DNA from: Microvirga guangxiensis
GTDB lineage: Bacteria; Pseudomonadota; Alphaproteobacteria; Rhizobiales; Beijerinckiaceae
Length of the DNA: 64,000 nt
Assembly: GCF_900102135.1 (NCBI RefSeq)
Contig: NZ_FMVJ01000003.1
Coordinates: forward strand, 62,001-126,000
Reading direction: 5' to 3'
This document shows positions 53,160 to 60,430 of this stretch, one piece after another. Below the pieces are notes generated by a model. It did no database searches. It worked only from the letters and a program-made list of their open reading frames with translations, and was not told where the DNA came from. Within the stretch, counting starts at the first letter, position 1. Each line of letters opens with the position of its first letter. Position numbers and translations under genes: made by a program.

Positions 53160-53540
53160 AAGCCTGATGCGCCTGCCGGCTGTTCACATCCCGGCATCGC
53201 CCGGCGCATCGGAAGACCTGCTGCACAATCTGAGTGAAGCATGGGATGGAATCATCGCGTCCGCTTCGTGTCGGAACCTGAATTATCAAAGAGCAAGCGG
53301 GAGTGTCCTCGCGAGCTTTTCGCTCCGAGGTTTGGGGACGAGGGAGGCGCGAGGGGTCGTCCGGCTCGCTATGGAAGGAATGAAGAACCTGACGGCCCCT
53401 CACGCACGGTTTGTTTAGGCGTACATCGCGTCTTGCAGCGATGGGCCTCCCATCCAGGCGCTGCGTCAGCGCCTGCACAGGACCGCTCCCAACCCCGCAC
53501 ATGCGACGCCTCGCGAGCGCGCCCCTCAGCGGGTCGGGAC
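53160..53540 (-). ncRNA. Possible non-coding transcript from the orphan promoter
   Basis: A transcript starting near 53540 would contain a perfect 9-base-pair hairpin CAGGCGCTG/CAGCGCCTG (53475-53455), then GATGGG/CCCATC (53454-53440), then CATCGC/GCGATG (53443-53424). The last two share bases 53440-53443 and cannot form together, as in switching leaders. No start codon with a ribosome binding site and sensible product is visible soon after the promoter. The 3' end is unknown, and no RNA family was recognised. Confidence 0.3.
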
Positions 53541-53547
53541 AGGCAAG

Positions 53548-53576
53548 GATATAGCCCAGCTTAGGACCAAAGTCAA
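53548..53576 (-). promoter_or_regulatory. Near-consensus minus-strand promoter
   Basis: On the minus strand TTGACT (53576-53571) is followed by exactly 17 bases and then TATATC (53553-53548). This is the best -35/-10 match noticed in the window. It drives toward 53540 and lower coordinates, where no protein gene lies on the minus strand before the DUF1287 gene (plus strand) is met. Confidence 0.65.
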
Positions 53577-53643
53577 GAACAAAGTAAGAACATTGCATCT
53601 GGCCCAGCCAGAGCCGGGAGCGTCGGCGGATGAGGCGGGTGGT

Positions 53644-53915
53644 CCCTCCCCCTTGCGGGGAGGGGAAGGGGGGGGGGTGGTCTGACTGGGTGAGCGCTCA
53701 GACCAGTGAAGCGCTGGAAGACCTCTCCCGGGTGGGAGAGGTCGGAGCGCAGCTCCGGGTGAGGGACTGCCTGATCCGGAAAGGGCACTCCCTCACCCCT
53801 TGCCCCTCTCCCACCCGGGAGAGGGGATGTGCTGTCGAGCTGTCGTGCGGTCTGGATGCTTGCTGCGCTTTGACATTCCGACCCCACCCCTAACCCCTCC
53901 CCGCAAGGGGGAGGG
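53644..53915. repeat. Composite nested palindromic repeat
   Basis: The outer arms are 53644-53682 (CCTCCCCCTTGCGGGGAGGGG, then a G-rich run) and 53880-53915 (CCCCACCCCTAACCCC, then CCGCAAGGGGGAGGG), the same family as 4876, 7892 and 55850. The inner element has arms 53719-53768 (ACCTCTCCCGGGTGGGAGAGG) and 53786-53828 (CCCTCTCCCACCCGGGAGAGG). The layout implies one repeat integrated in the loop of another, with about 30 bases of loop on each side. Confidence 0.7.
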
Positions 53916-53959
53916 AACACGCGCTCTTTGCGTCGGGTTCTCCCGGGATTCCCGCGACT

Positions 53960-53993
53960 CTCAAAACGAGATCACCGGCCCAAGGCCGGTGAT
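53960..53993 (-). terminator. Possible terminator of the EVE-protein gene
   Basis: ATCACCGGCC / GGCCGGTGAT form a perfect 10-base-pair stem with a three-base loop. On the minus strand it is followed by CTCGTTTTGAG, a weak U-run. It lies 85 bases after the stop at 54079. Confidence 0.5.
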
Positions 53994-54078
53994 GATGATG
54001 AGGGTGTCTCCGGCACGGCGTGAGCCGAGCAGGGGTCCTCTGCAGGATAGCCTTTCGCTCAGGGAGAGGCGCGAGGGA

Positions 54079-54492
54079 TTACACTCCGCCCAGCTTGCAG
54101 ACGATCTCCCACTCCTCCTCCGTCACCGGCTGCACCGAGAGGCGGGAATTGTTGACGAGGATCATCTTTTCGAGACCGGGATGCTTCTTGATCTCGTCGA
54201 GCGTCACGGGACGCTTGAAGGGCTTCACCGCTTTCACGTCCACCATGCCGAACTTGCCGCTCTCGTCCGTGTGGTCGGGGTAGTATTCCTTGATCACCTC
54301 GACGATCCCGACGACGGCCTTGCCCTCGTTGGAATGATAGAAGAAGCCCTGCTCGCCGATCTTCATTGCCATCAGGTTCTGCTTGGCGACGTGATTGCGC
54401 ACGCCGTTCCAGTGAGTGCCCTTGGCGCCTTGCGCAACCTGCTGGTCCCAGGACCACACGGAGGGTTCTGACTTGTAGAGCCACTTGGCCAT
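54079..54492 (-). CDS. EVE domain protein
   Basis: A 137-residue PUA-like EVE domain. The start MAKWLYKSEPSVWSWDQQ is the family's first strand with the conserved Trp cage; the body contains GVRNHVAKQNLMAMKIGEQGFFYHSNEGKAVVGIVEV and ends SVQPVTEEEWEIVCKL. EVE proteins bind modified bases (5-methyl- and hydroxymethyl-cytosine in eukaryotic and restriction-related members). As a stand-alone bacterial protein its ligand is unknown. The ATG at 54492 is used; an earlier in-frame ATG at 54537 would add 15 residues. The gene lies 71 bases downstream of gpsA on the same strand. Confidence 0.92.
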   Translation of the reverse strand: MAKWLYKSEPSVWSWDQQVAQGAKGTHWNGVRNHVAKQNLMAMKIGEQGFFYHSNEGKAVVGIVEVIKEYYPDHTDESGKFGMVDVKAVKPFKRPVTLDEIKKHPGLEKMILVNNSRLSVQPVTEEEWEIVCKLGGV

Positions 54493-54563
54493 TCTTTTAC
54501 TCTTCTGCTGGACGCAAAATCTGCGAAAAACCGGCAACCACTTTTTCGGATTTTGCTTTCGAC

Positions 54564-55559
54564 TCAGTGTTCAGACTTGATGGGACGGTTCATGAGCGCA
54601 TCGACTGCCTCATCGAGGGTCCATGCGCCGGAAAGCACCTGCTCGACGGCTTCCGCGATCGGCATGTCGATGTTCTTGGCTTTTGCCAGCCTGACGAGGG
54701 CGCTGGCGGTGGTCGCACCCTCCACCAGCTTGCCGCCGGAGGCCGCCTCGACGCTCATGCCCTGGCCGAGGCGAAGGCCGAAGGAGAAGTTGCGCGATTG
54801 CGCGGAGGAGCAGGTGAGGACGAGATCGCCAAGGCCCGAAAGACCCATCAGCGTCTCGGCCTGCCCGCCATAGGCGCGCGAAAAGCGCAGGAGTTCAGCG
54901 AACCCGCGCGCGATCAACGCTGCCTTCGCGCTCTCGCCGAGGCCGCGCCCCACCACCGCGCCACAGGCGATGGCGAGCACGTTCTTGGCCGCGCCCCCGA
55001 TCTCGACGCCGCGCACGTCGGTGCGGTGATAGACGCGAAGGGTGGGGCCTGACAGAGCCGTTGCGAGATCCTCCGCCAACGCGGGGTCGAGGCAGGCCAG
55101 CGTCACGGCGGTCGGCAAACCGCGCGCCACGTCGTGAGCGAAGCTCGGGCCGGAAAGAACCGCCACGGAAGAGCCGGGACGGACCTCCTCCACCACATCG
55201 CAGAGAAACGCGCCGGTCTTTTGCTCGATGCCTTTCGCGCAGAGCACGAGGGGCGTTTCAGCCGGAAGGATGGGGGACAGGGCCAGCACCATCTCGCGGG
55301 TCGTCTGCGCAGGCGTGACGAGAAGAACCGCACAGCACGAGGCAAGTTGGCTCAGGTCGGCCGTGGGTACGATGCGGTCGAGCAGGCGCGCTCCCGGCAG
55401 GCATCGCTCGTTCATGCGCGTGGCGGCAAGGTCCGCCGCCTGTTCGGGCGAGCGCATCCAGAGGATCACGTCGTTGCCGGCGATGGCTGCGGCATTGGCG
55501 AGCGCCGTTCCCCAGGCTCCGGCTCCGGCAATGCCGATGGTTTGGACTTTCACGCTCAT
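54564..55559 (-). CDS. gpsA: NAD(P)-dependent glycerol-3-phosphate dehydrogenase
   Basis: A 331-residue enzyme. The N-terminal NAD(P) loop is GIAGAGAWGTALA near residue 9. The catalytic lysine is in GGAAKNVLAIACG near 190, and the C-terminal domain has TLMGLSGLGDLVLTCSS. It reduces dihydroxyacetone phosphate to sn-glycerol 3-phosphate, the backbone of phospholipids. Its start codon overlaps the stop of the upstream 91-residue membrane gene in an ATGA four-base overlap. It follows tsaD on the same strand, and a repeat lies between tsaD and the small membrane gene. Confidence 0.96.
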   Translation of the reverse strand: MSVKVQTIGIAGAGAWGTALANAAAIAGNDVILWMRSPEQAADLAATRMNERCLPGARLLDRIVPTADLSQLASCCAVLLVTPAQTTREMVLALSPILPAETPLVLCAKGIEQKTGAFLCDVVEEVRPGSSVAVLSGPSFAHDVARGLPTAVTLACLDPALAEDLATALSGPTLRVYHRTDVRGVEIGGAAKNVLAIACGAVVGRGLGESAKAALIARGFAELLRFSRAYGGQAETLMGLSGLGDLVLTCSSAQSRNFSFGLRLGQGMSVEAASGGKLVEGATTASALVRLAKAKNIDMPIAEAVEQVLSGAWTLDEAVDALMNRPIKSEH

Positions 55560-55831
55560 CTCAAGGGATCATCAGTGGAGGCTTTGGCACCAAGAATGCT
55601 TCGCATCAGTATAAGACCTGCAAAGCCGCCTCCGAAAAAGCCGAAGATCGCTCCGTTGAAGGTCATGAGCATCAGATAAAATTCGTATTTTGTTTCCTCT
55701 GCTGAAGCAGCGCTTATCCCAAAGGCAAGGGCGAAAACTTCAGCGGCGACGAGAGTACCGGTCAACAAACCGATTGCAGCTCCGAAACTAATGGCAACCA
55801 AGCCAAAGATTATTCTGAGAGTCCGGTTCAT
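55556..55831 (-). CDS. Small two-helix membrane protein, unknown
   Basis: A 91-residue protein with helices IIFGLVAISFGAAIGLLTGTLVAAEVFALAF and MLMTFNGAIFGFFGGGFAGLILM, the second glycine-rich. No family recognised. The gene ends in an ATGA overlap with gpsA, so it is coupled to that gene. Codon usage is more AT-rich than its neighbours. The large palindrome 55850-55960 lies directly upstream. Confidence 0.65.
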   Translation of the reverse strand: MNRTLRIIFGLVAISFGAAIGLLTGTLVAAEVFALAFGISAASAEETKYEFYLMLMTFNGAIFGFFGGGFAGLILMRSILGAKASTDDPLR

Positions 55832-55849
55832 CCTTCGGCGCTCGCTAAG

Positions 55850-55960
55850 CCCTCCTCCCCCTTGCGGGGAGGAGTTGGAGGTGGGGGTGTCAGCGCCACG
55901 TTAGTCCAGTTTCGCGCTGGCACCCCCACCCTTGATCCCTCCCCACAAGGGGGAGGGAGA
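55850..55960. repeat. Large G/C palindromic repeat, copy 3
   Basis: Arms CCTCCTCCCCCTTGCGGGG...GGAGGTGGGGGTG (55851-55890) and GCACCCCCACCC...CTCCCCACAAGGGGGAGGG (55919-55958). The middle (AGCGCC, then TTAGTCCAGTTTCGCGCTGG) is nearly the same as in copy 1 at 4920-4946, showing common origin. It occupies the tsaD to membrane-gene gap. Confidence 0.75.
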
Positions 55961-56002
55961 AGGGACCTGTGTTTGGTCAGCGAACCTCTCAGAAGGAGCA
56001 TG

Positions 56003-57058
56003 TCAGGCCTTCACCCCTACCGCTTGGCCGCTGGTGTCGAGCGGCCAGCGGGCGCGGGCGGGTGCGTTGATGTCGTCGACCATGCCGAGCCGCAGGCGCT
56101 CGAGGCCCGCCCAGGCGATCATGGCGGCGTTGTCGCCGCACAGGTCCAGGGGCGGGGCGACGAGCTTGAGGCCGGTCTCCACCGCAAGCCGCTGAAGCGC
56201 CTGGCGCATGGTCTGGTTGGCGGCAACGCCGCCCGCTACCACGAGCGCCTTGGGCGCATCCGCGATCTCGCGGAACCGGCGCAGGCCCACGCGGGTGCGG
56301 TCCACCACCACATCCACGATGGCGGCCTGGAAGCTGGCGCAAAGATCGGCGATGTCGGTCTGGGTCAGGGGAGCGATCTTCTCGGCCTCGATCCGCACGG
56401 CGGTCTTGAGGCCGGAGAGCGAGAAATTCGGTTCCGCCCGCCCCTGCATGGGGCGGGGCAGGGCGAAGCGCTCCGGATTGCCCTTTGCCGCCTCGCGCTC
56501 CACATGGGGGCCGCCGGGATAGGGAAGCCCGAGCATCTTCGCCACCTTGTCGAAGGCCTCGCCGATGGCGTCGTCGATGGTGGTGCCGATGCGCATGTAA
56601 TCGCCCACGCCCTTCACCGCCACGAGCTGCGTGTGGCCGCCGGAGGCGAGAAGCAGAAGATAGGGAAAGCCGATTCCGTCGGTGAGCCGCGCGGTCAGCG
56701 CATGGGCTTCGAGGTGGTTCACCGCCATCAGGGGCTTGCGGGTCACGAGCGCGATGGCCTTCGCGGTAGTGAGGCCCACCAGCACGCCGCCGATGAGGCC
56801 GGGTCCTGCGGCCACCGCGATGCCGTCGATGTCCTTGACCGTGCAATGGGCGTTCTTCAGGGCGCGGGCGATCAGGCGGTCGAGCACCTCCACATGGGCG
56901 CGGGCCGCGATCTCCGGCACCACGCCGCCATAGGCCGCGTGCTCGGCGATCTGGCTCAGGACCTCGCTGGAGAGGATCTCGCCTTTTCCGTCGAAGCCGA
57001 CGCCGACCACGGCAGCCGCGGTTTCGTCGCAGGTGGTTTCGATGCCGAGGATGCGCAT
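56003..57058 (-). CDS. tsaD: TsaD, tRNA threonylcarbamoyladenosine transferase subunit
   Basis: A 351-residue ASKHA-fold protein. The metal ligands are His115 and His119 in [10 protein letters not shown], with the third ligand expected in the Asp-rich C-terminal segment ([12 protein letters not shown]). The N-terminus [18 protein letters not shown] is the family's phosphate-1 loop. With TsaB and TsaE it attaches threonylcarbamoyl to A37 of ANN-decoding tRNAs. It is divergent from hemC over about 130 bases, an arrangement conserved in Hyphomicrobiales. Confidence 0.97.
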   Translation of the reverse strand: MRILGIETTCDETAAAVVGVGFDGKGEILSSEVLSQIAEHAAYGGVVPEIAARAHVEVLDRLIARALKNAHCTVKDIDGIAVAAGPGLIGGVLVGLTTAKAIALVTRKPLMAVNHLEAHALTARLTDGIGFPYLLLLASGGHTQLVAVKGVGDYMRIGTTIDDAIGEAFDKVAKMLGLPYPGGPHVEREAAKGNPERFALPRPMQGRAEPNFSLSGLKTAVRIEAEKIAPLTQTDIADLCASFQAAIVDVVVDRTRVGLRRFREIADAPKALVVAGGVAANQTMRQALQRLAVETGLKLVAPPLDLCGDNAAMIAWAGLERLRLGMVDDINAPARARWPLDTSGQAVGVKA

Positions 57059-57186
57059 GGTCTGGGGCTACCGTTGGCGTTAAGTGATCTTTCGGGCTTT
57101 CGGCCCGGCTGTCCTCCCCCTATAGTCCGCCGCGCCGCTCAAGATCAAACGCGGATGTTGTCTTAAAGCAGGAGTACGCAGCGGGA

Positions 57187-58113
57187 ATGGCCTCTTCACC
57201 GACCCTGGTCATCGGCACGCGCGGCAGCCCCCTGGCGCTGGCGCAGGCCCACGAGACGCAAGACAGGCTGGTCGCCGCCCATGGCTGGACCGTGGAGCAT
57301 CTGCCCCTGTCGATCATCAAGACCACGGGCGACGCCATTCAGGACCGGCCTCTCTCGGAAGCAGGCGGCAAGGGCCTTTTCACCAAGGAACTCGACATCG
57401 CGCTGCTGGAAGGCTCCATCGACCTCGCGGTGCACTCGGCAAAGGACCTGCCGACGACCCTGCCGGAAGGCATCGTAATCGCGGGCTTCTTGCCGCGCGA
57501 GGACGTGCGCGATGCCTTCATCAGCCACCGCTACAAGAGCCTCGCCGACCTGCCGTCCGGCGCGGTGGTGGGCTCGGCGTCCCTGCGCCGGCAGGCGCAG
57601 ATCCGCCGCCTGCGGCCCGACCTGAAGGTCACGCTGTTGCGCGGCAACGTGCAGACGCGGCTTGCGAAGCTCGAACGGGGCGAGGTGGATGCGACGCTCC
57701 TCGCCATGGCGGGCCTGCGCCGCCTCGGCCTCACCGACCATGTGAAGACCACCCTCGACACGGACGATTTCCTTCCCGCCGTGGGGCAGGGGGCCATCGC
57801 CATCGCGATCCGCGCCGAAGATGAGCGCGTGCGCGAGGCTCTGCAGCCGATCCTCGATGCCGCCACCGGCCATGCGCTCGCTGCCGAACGCGCCTTCCTG
57901 ACGATCCTCGACGGCTCCTGCCGCACGCCGATCGCGGGCCATGCCCGCATGGTGGGCGATGCATTCGAAATCCGGGGCCTCGTTCTGCGTCCCGATGGTT
58001 CGGAATGTCTGGAAGCCGTCCGGCGCGGGTCGCCGGACGATGCGGTCACCCTGGGCCGCGAGGCAGGAACCGAGCTGCGCACCCGCATGCCCGCCGGGTT
58101 CCTGACAGCCTGA
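57187..58113 (+). CDS. hemC: Hydroxymethylbilane synthase (porphobilinogen deaminase)
   Basis: A 308-residue enzyme. The dipyrromethane cofactor is carried on Cys245 in LDGSCRTPIAGHA and the catalytic aspartate is Asp87 in HSAKDLP. It polymerises four porphobilinogens into hydroxymethylbilane, the first committed linear tetrapyrrole. The ATG at 57187 is the first of a run of plus-strand genes (hemC-hemD-mic60-hemY-like). Its stop overlaps the hemD start by one base. Confidence 0.97.
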   Translation: MASSPTLVIGTRGSPLALAQAHETQDRLVAAHGWTVEHLPLSIIKTTGDAIQDRPLSEAGGKGLFTKELDIALLEGSIDLAVHSAKDLPTTLPEGIVIAGFLPREDVRDAFISHRYKSLADLPSGAVVGSASLRRQAQIRRLRPDLKVTLLRGNVQTRLAKLERGEVDATLLAMAGLRRLGLTDHVKTTLDTDDFLPAVGQGAIAIAIRAEDERVREALQPILDAATGHALAAERAFLTILDGSCRTPIAGHARMVGDAFEIRGLVLRPDGSECLEAVRRGSPDDAVTLGREAGTELRTRMPAGFLTA

Positions 58114-58811
58114 TGCGGATTCTTCTCACACGTGCGAGGGAGGATGCCGAGCGGACGGCAGAAAAACTCGCAAGCCTCGGGCATGAGGCAGAGATCGCGC
58201 CGGTGCTCCGGATCGTGCCGACGGGCGATCCGATGCCGGACGCTTCATATGCCGCGCTCATCGTCACCAGCGCCCATGCGATGGAAGCCCTGTCCGATTT
58301 CGCGAACAAGAGCCTTCCCGTTTTCTCAGTGGGCGAGCGCACGAGCGATGCCCTGCGGGAGGGCGGGTTCACCTCCATCGAGACGGCGGAGGGCGATGCG
58401 GTCTCCCTCTCGGCGTTGATCCGCAGACAGGTCGAGCCGCCATACACCTTTCTCCACGTCACGGCGCGCCATCACAAGGAGGAGCCGGCTGTCTCCCTTC
58501 GCGCGGCAGGCTTCACTCTGCTCACCTGGGAAGCGTACGAAGCCGAGGCCCTGGCGAGTCTACCCGAAGCGGCCGTGGAGTCCCTCCGCACTGGCAAAAT
58601 CGGGGCCGTGCTCCATTATTCCCGTCGGAGCGCTGAACTTTTCATTCAGCTGGCGGAGCAGGCGGGGCTTCGGTCCGCGATCCTCGGCTGTCTTCATCTC
58701 TGCCTTTCCGCAGATGTGGCCGTGCCTCTCGAGGCCATGGGCGCTGCCACCCGGATTGCCGGCGGGCCCCACGAGAATGAGCTTCTCGAGCTGGTGCGGG
58801 GCCTTTCGTGA
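58113..58811 (+). CDS. hemD: Uroporphyrinogen-III synthase
   Basis: A 232-residue protein with the two-lobed HemD layout: MRILLTRAREDAERTAEKLASLGHE at the start and SAILGCLHLCLSADVAVPLEAMG near the end, linked by a hinge near residue 115. HemD sequences are weakly conserved, but the N-terminal LLTRAxxDAxxTAxxLxxxG pattern, position after hemC and one-base TGATG overlap make the assignment firm. It closes hydroxymethylbilane with inversion of ring D. A 180-base gap follows before the mitofilin-like gene. Confidence 0.93.
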   Translation: MRILLTRAREDAERTAEKLASLGHEAEIAPVLRIVPTGDPMPDASYAALIVTSAHAMEALSDFANKSLPVFSVGERTSDALREGGFTSIETAEGDAVSLSALIRRQVEPPYTFLHVTARHHKEEPAVSLRAAGFTLLTWEAYEAEALASLPEAAVESLRTGKIGAVLHYSRRSAELFIQLAEQAGLRSAILGCLHLCLSADVAVPLEAMGAATRIAGGPHENELLELVRGLS

Positions 58812-58994
58812 CCTTGGCTGCGGCTTGGGTTACGATTTTGAGGTAGGGATCTTTGCCGAAGGAAAGGATCGTGGTCCGATGAAGCCATTCGCTTTTCCCG
58901 ACCGTCATCTTGCCGGGAACCGAACCGTTGCGCTCAAGCTTGCCTCAATTGCGTTCCAGTCTGCCCTTTCACGATTGCCCATCACGAGTGACCT

Positions 58995-60410
58995 GTGACT
59001 GATTCATCCGATCCCAAAGCTCCCAAGAATTCCCGCAAGAAGTCCGCTCGCGAGCCGGCAACCATCGATCTGAAGGCAACCGTGATCGATGACGGCGCCG
59101 CGCAGGACAAGGCCTGGGATGCTGTGAAGCCCGAGGAAACCATCATGCCGGACGCCGAGACCAAGGCGGAGGCGGAGGACACCATCGGCGCTTCGGAGGC
59201 GACCCTCGATTCGGGCGCAAGCACCGATTCCATCGAATCGGCCAGCGCCAGCGACGGGCTGCCGCCGCAACCCGAGGAGCTGCCCCCGCGGTCGGACGAG
59301 CCATATGTTGCGCCCTCGGCTCCGACGCCCGAGCGCCGTCCGTCGGCGGCTGCCCTCGTCGGCTCCGGCCTTCTGGGCGGCCTCGTCGGCGCGGGCCTCG
59401 TTTACGGCCTGCAGGTCTGGCAGCAGCAGCAGCCGGCATCGACTCAAGGCGACCAGCGTCTCGCGCAGCTCGAGCAGCGGGTGAACGCGCTGGGCCGGCA
59501 GGGATCGCAGAGCGCACCGGGCGTGGACCTGTCCTCCATCGAAGGGCGGCTCAATGCGCTGGAAGCCGCTCGGGGTCCGCTCGACCAGCGGCTTGAGGAG
59601 ATACAGAACGCGGCGAACGCCGCGGCCTCCCGCGCCGAGGAAGCGCTCAACCGGCCCCTGCCTCAGCCGGAGGCACCGCAGAACGAGGGGGCGCTGAACG
59701 ATCTCTCCGCCACCGTCAATGAGCTTTCGGGGCGTCTCGCCGCGCTCGAGAACGAGGTGCGGACGAATGCGCAGAACGCCGCCAGTGCCTCAAGCGCCGT
59801 GCAGGGTCTGGAAAGCCGCCTCGGTGAGCAGGATCAGCGCCTCGCGGCTCTCTCGCAACAGATCACTGAGAACAGCCGGAACGTGGAAGAGGCGGGCCAG
59901 ACCGGCACCCGCGTCGTCCTCACCGAGCGCCTGAACGATTCCCTGCGCAGCGGCGCGCCTTATGCGGATGTGCTGGAGGCGTTGAGGAAAGCGGGGACCG
60001 ACGGCGAGCGGCTGAAGGCCCTGGAGCCTTTCGCCGAGAAGGGAGCGCCCACCGCCTCCGCCATGCTCGAGAGCTTCGAGCCCCTCGAAGCGCAGATCCT
60101 GCGTGATCAGCGGGCGGCTTCGGGCGAGTGGTCCGACCGGATGCTGAGGATGCTGGACAAGGTGGTGACCGTGCGGCCGGTGAACGAACCGGATGCGACA
60201 GGCGTTCCCGGAGCGGTGGCGCGGATCCTGCAGACGCTGGGCGCAGGCGACCTGAACGGAGCCGCCGCCGCCTGGGCCTCGCTGCCCGAGCCGGCGCGGC
60301 GGATCTCTGAAGACTGGGGCCGGCAGGTCACGGCGCTGGCGGGAGCCCAAGAGGCCGCCCGCGAGCTTTCCACCGAGGCTCTCGCCGCCCTTAACCGTTC
60401 GACGCAATAA
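58995..60410 (+). CDS. Mitofilin/Mic60-like membrane protein
   Basis: A 471-residue protein. Residues 1-115 are acidic and disordered, a single helix spans about 117-142 (GSGLLGGLVGAGLVYGLQVW), a long coiled coil occupies about 150-315, and a compact C-terminal domain follows (YADVLEALRKAGTDGERLKALEPFAEKGAPT). This matches alphaproteobacterial Mic60 homologues, which shape intracytoplasmic membranes and are encoded beside hemD. The GTG at 58995 gives MTDSSDPKAP. The following gene is the HemY-domain TPR protein. Mitochondrial Mic60 builds crista junctions; here the effect depends on whether inner membranes are folded. Confidence 0.88.
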   Translation: MTDSSDPKAPKNSRKKSAREPATIDLKATVIDDGAAQDKAWDAVKPEETIMPDAETKAEAEDTIGASEATLDSGASTDSIESASASDGLPPQPEELPPRSDEPYVAPSAPTPERRPSAAALVGSGLLGGLVGAGLVYGLQVWQQQQPASTQGDQRLAQLEQRVNALGRQGSQSAPGVDLSSIEGRLNALEAARGPLDQRLEEIQNAANAAASRAEEALNRPLPQPEAPQNEGALNDLSATVNELSGRLAALENEVRTNAQNAASASSAVQGLESRLGEQDQRLAALSQQITENSRNVEEAGQTGTRVVLTERLNDSLRSGAPYADVLEALRKAGTDGERLKALEPFAEKGAPTASAMLESFEPLEAQILRDQRAASGEWSDRMLRMLDKVVTVRPVNEPDATGVPGAVARILQTLGAGDLNGAAAAWASLPEPARRISEDWGRQVTALAGAQEAARELSTEALAALNRSTQ

Positions 60411-60430
60411 AAGAAAAGGAACAGCCCAGA

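Larger units (their letters stand above)
53147..54078. other. 930-base gene-poor region with orphan promoter and nested repeats
   Basis: No convincing protein gene is seen. 53147-53550 contains hairpin-rich DNA downstream of a strong minus-strand promoter at 53548-53576 and open frames on both strands that lack a family. 53640-53915 is a composite of palindromic repeats, one nested inside the other. 53960-53993 holds a hairpin that may terminate the EVE-protein gene. The remainder is featureless. Confidence 0.55.

Noticed and set aside
53110-53598. 162-codon minus-strand open frame in the repeat-rich gap
   Set aside because: Its start lies upstream of the promoter at 53548-53576, there is no ribosome binding site, and it runs into the DUF1287 gene. 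The product resembles no family.
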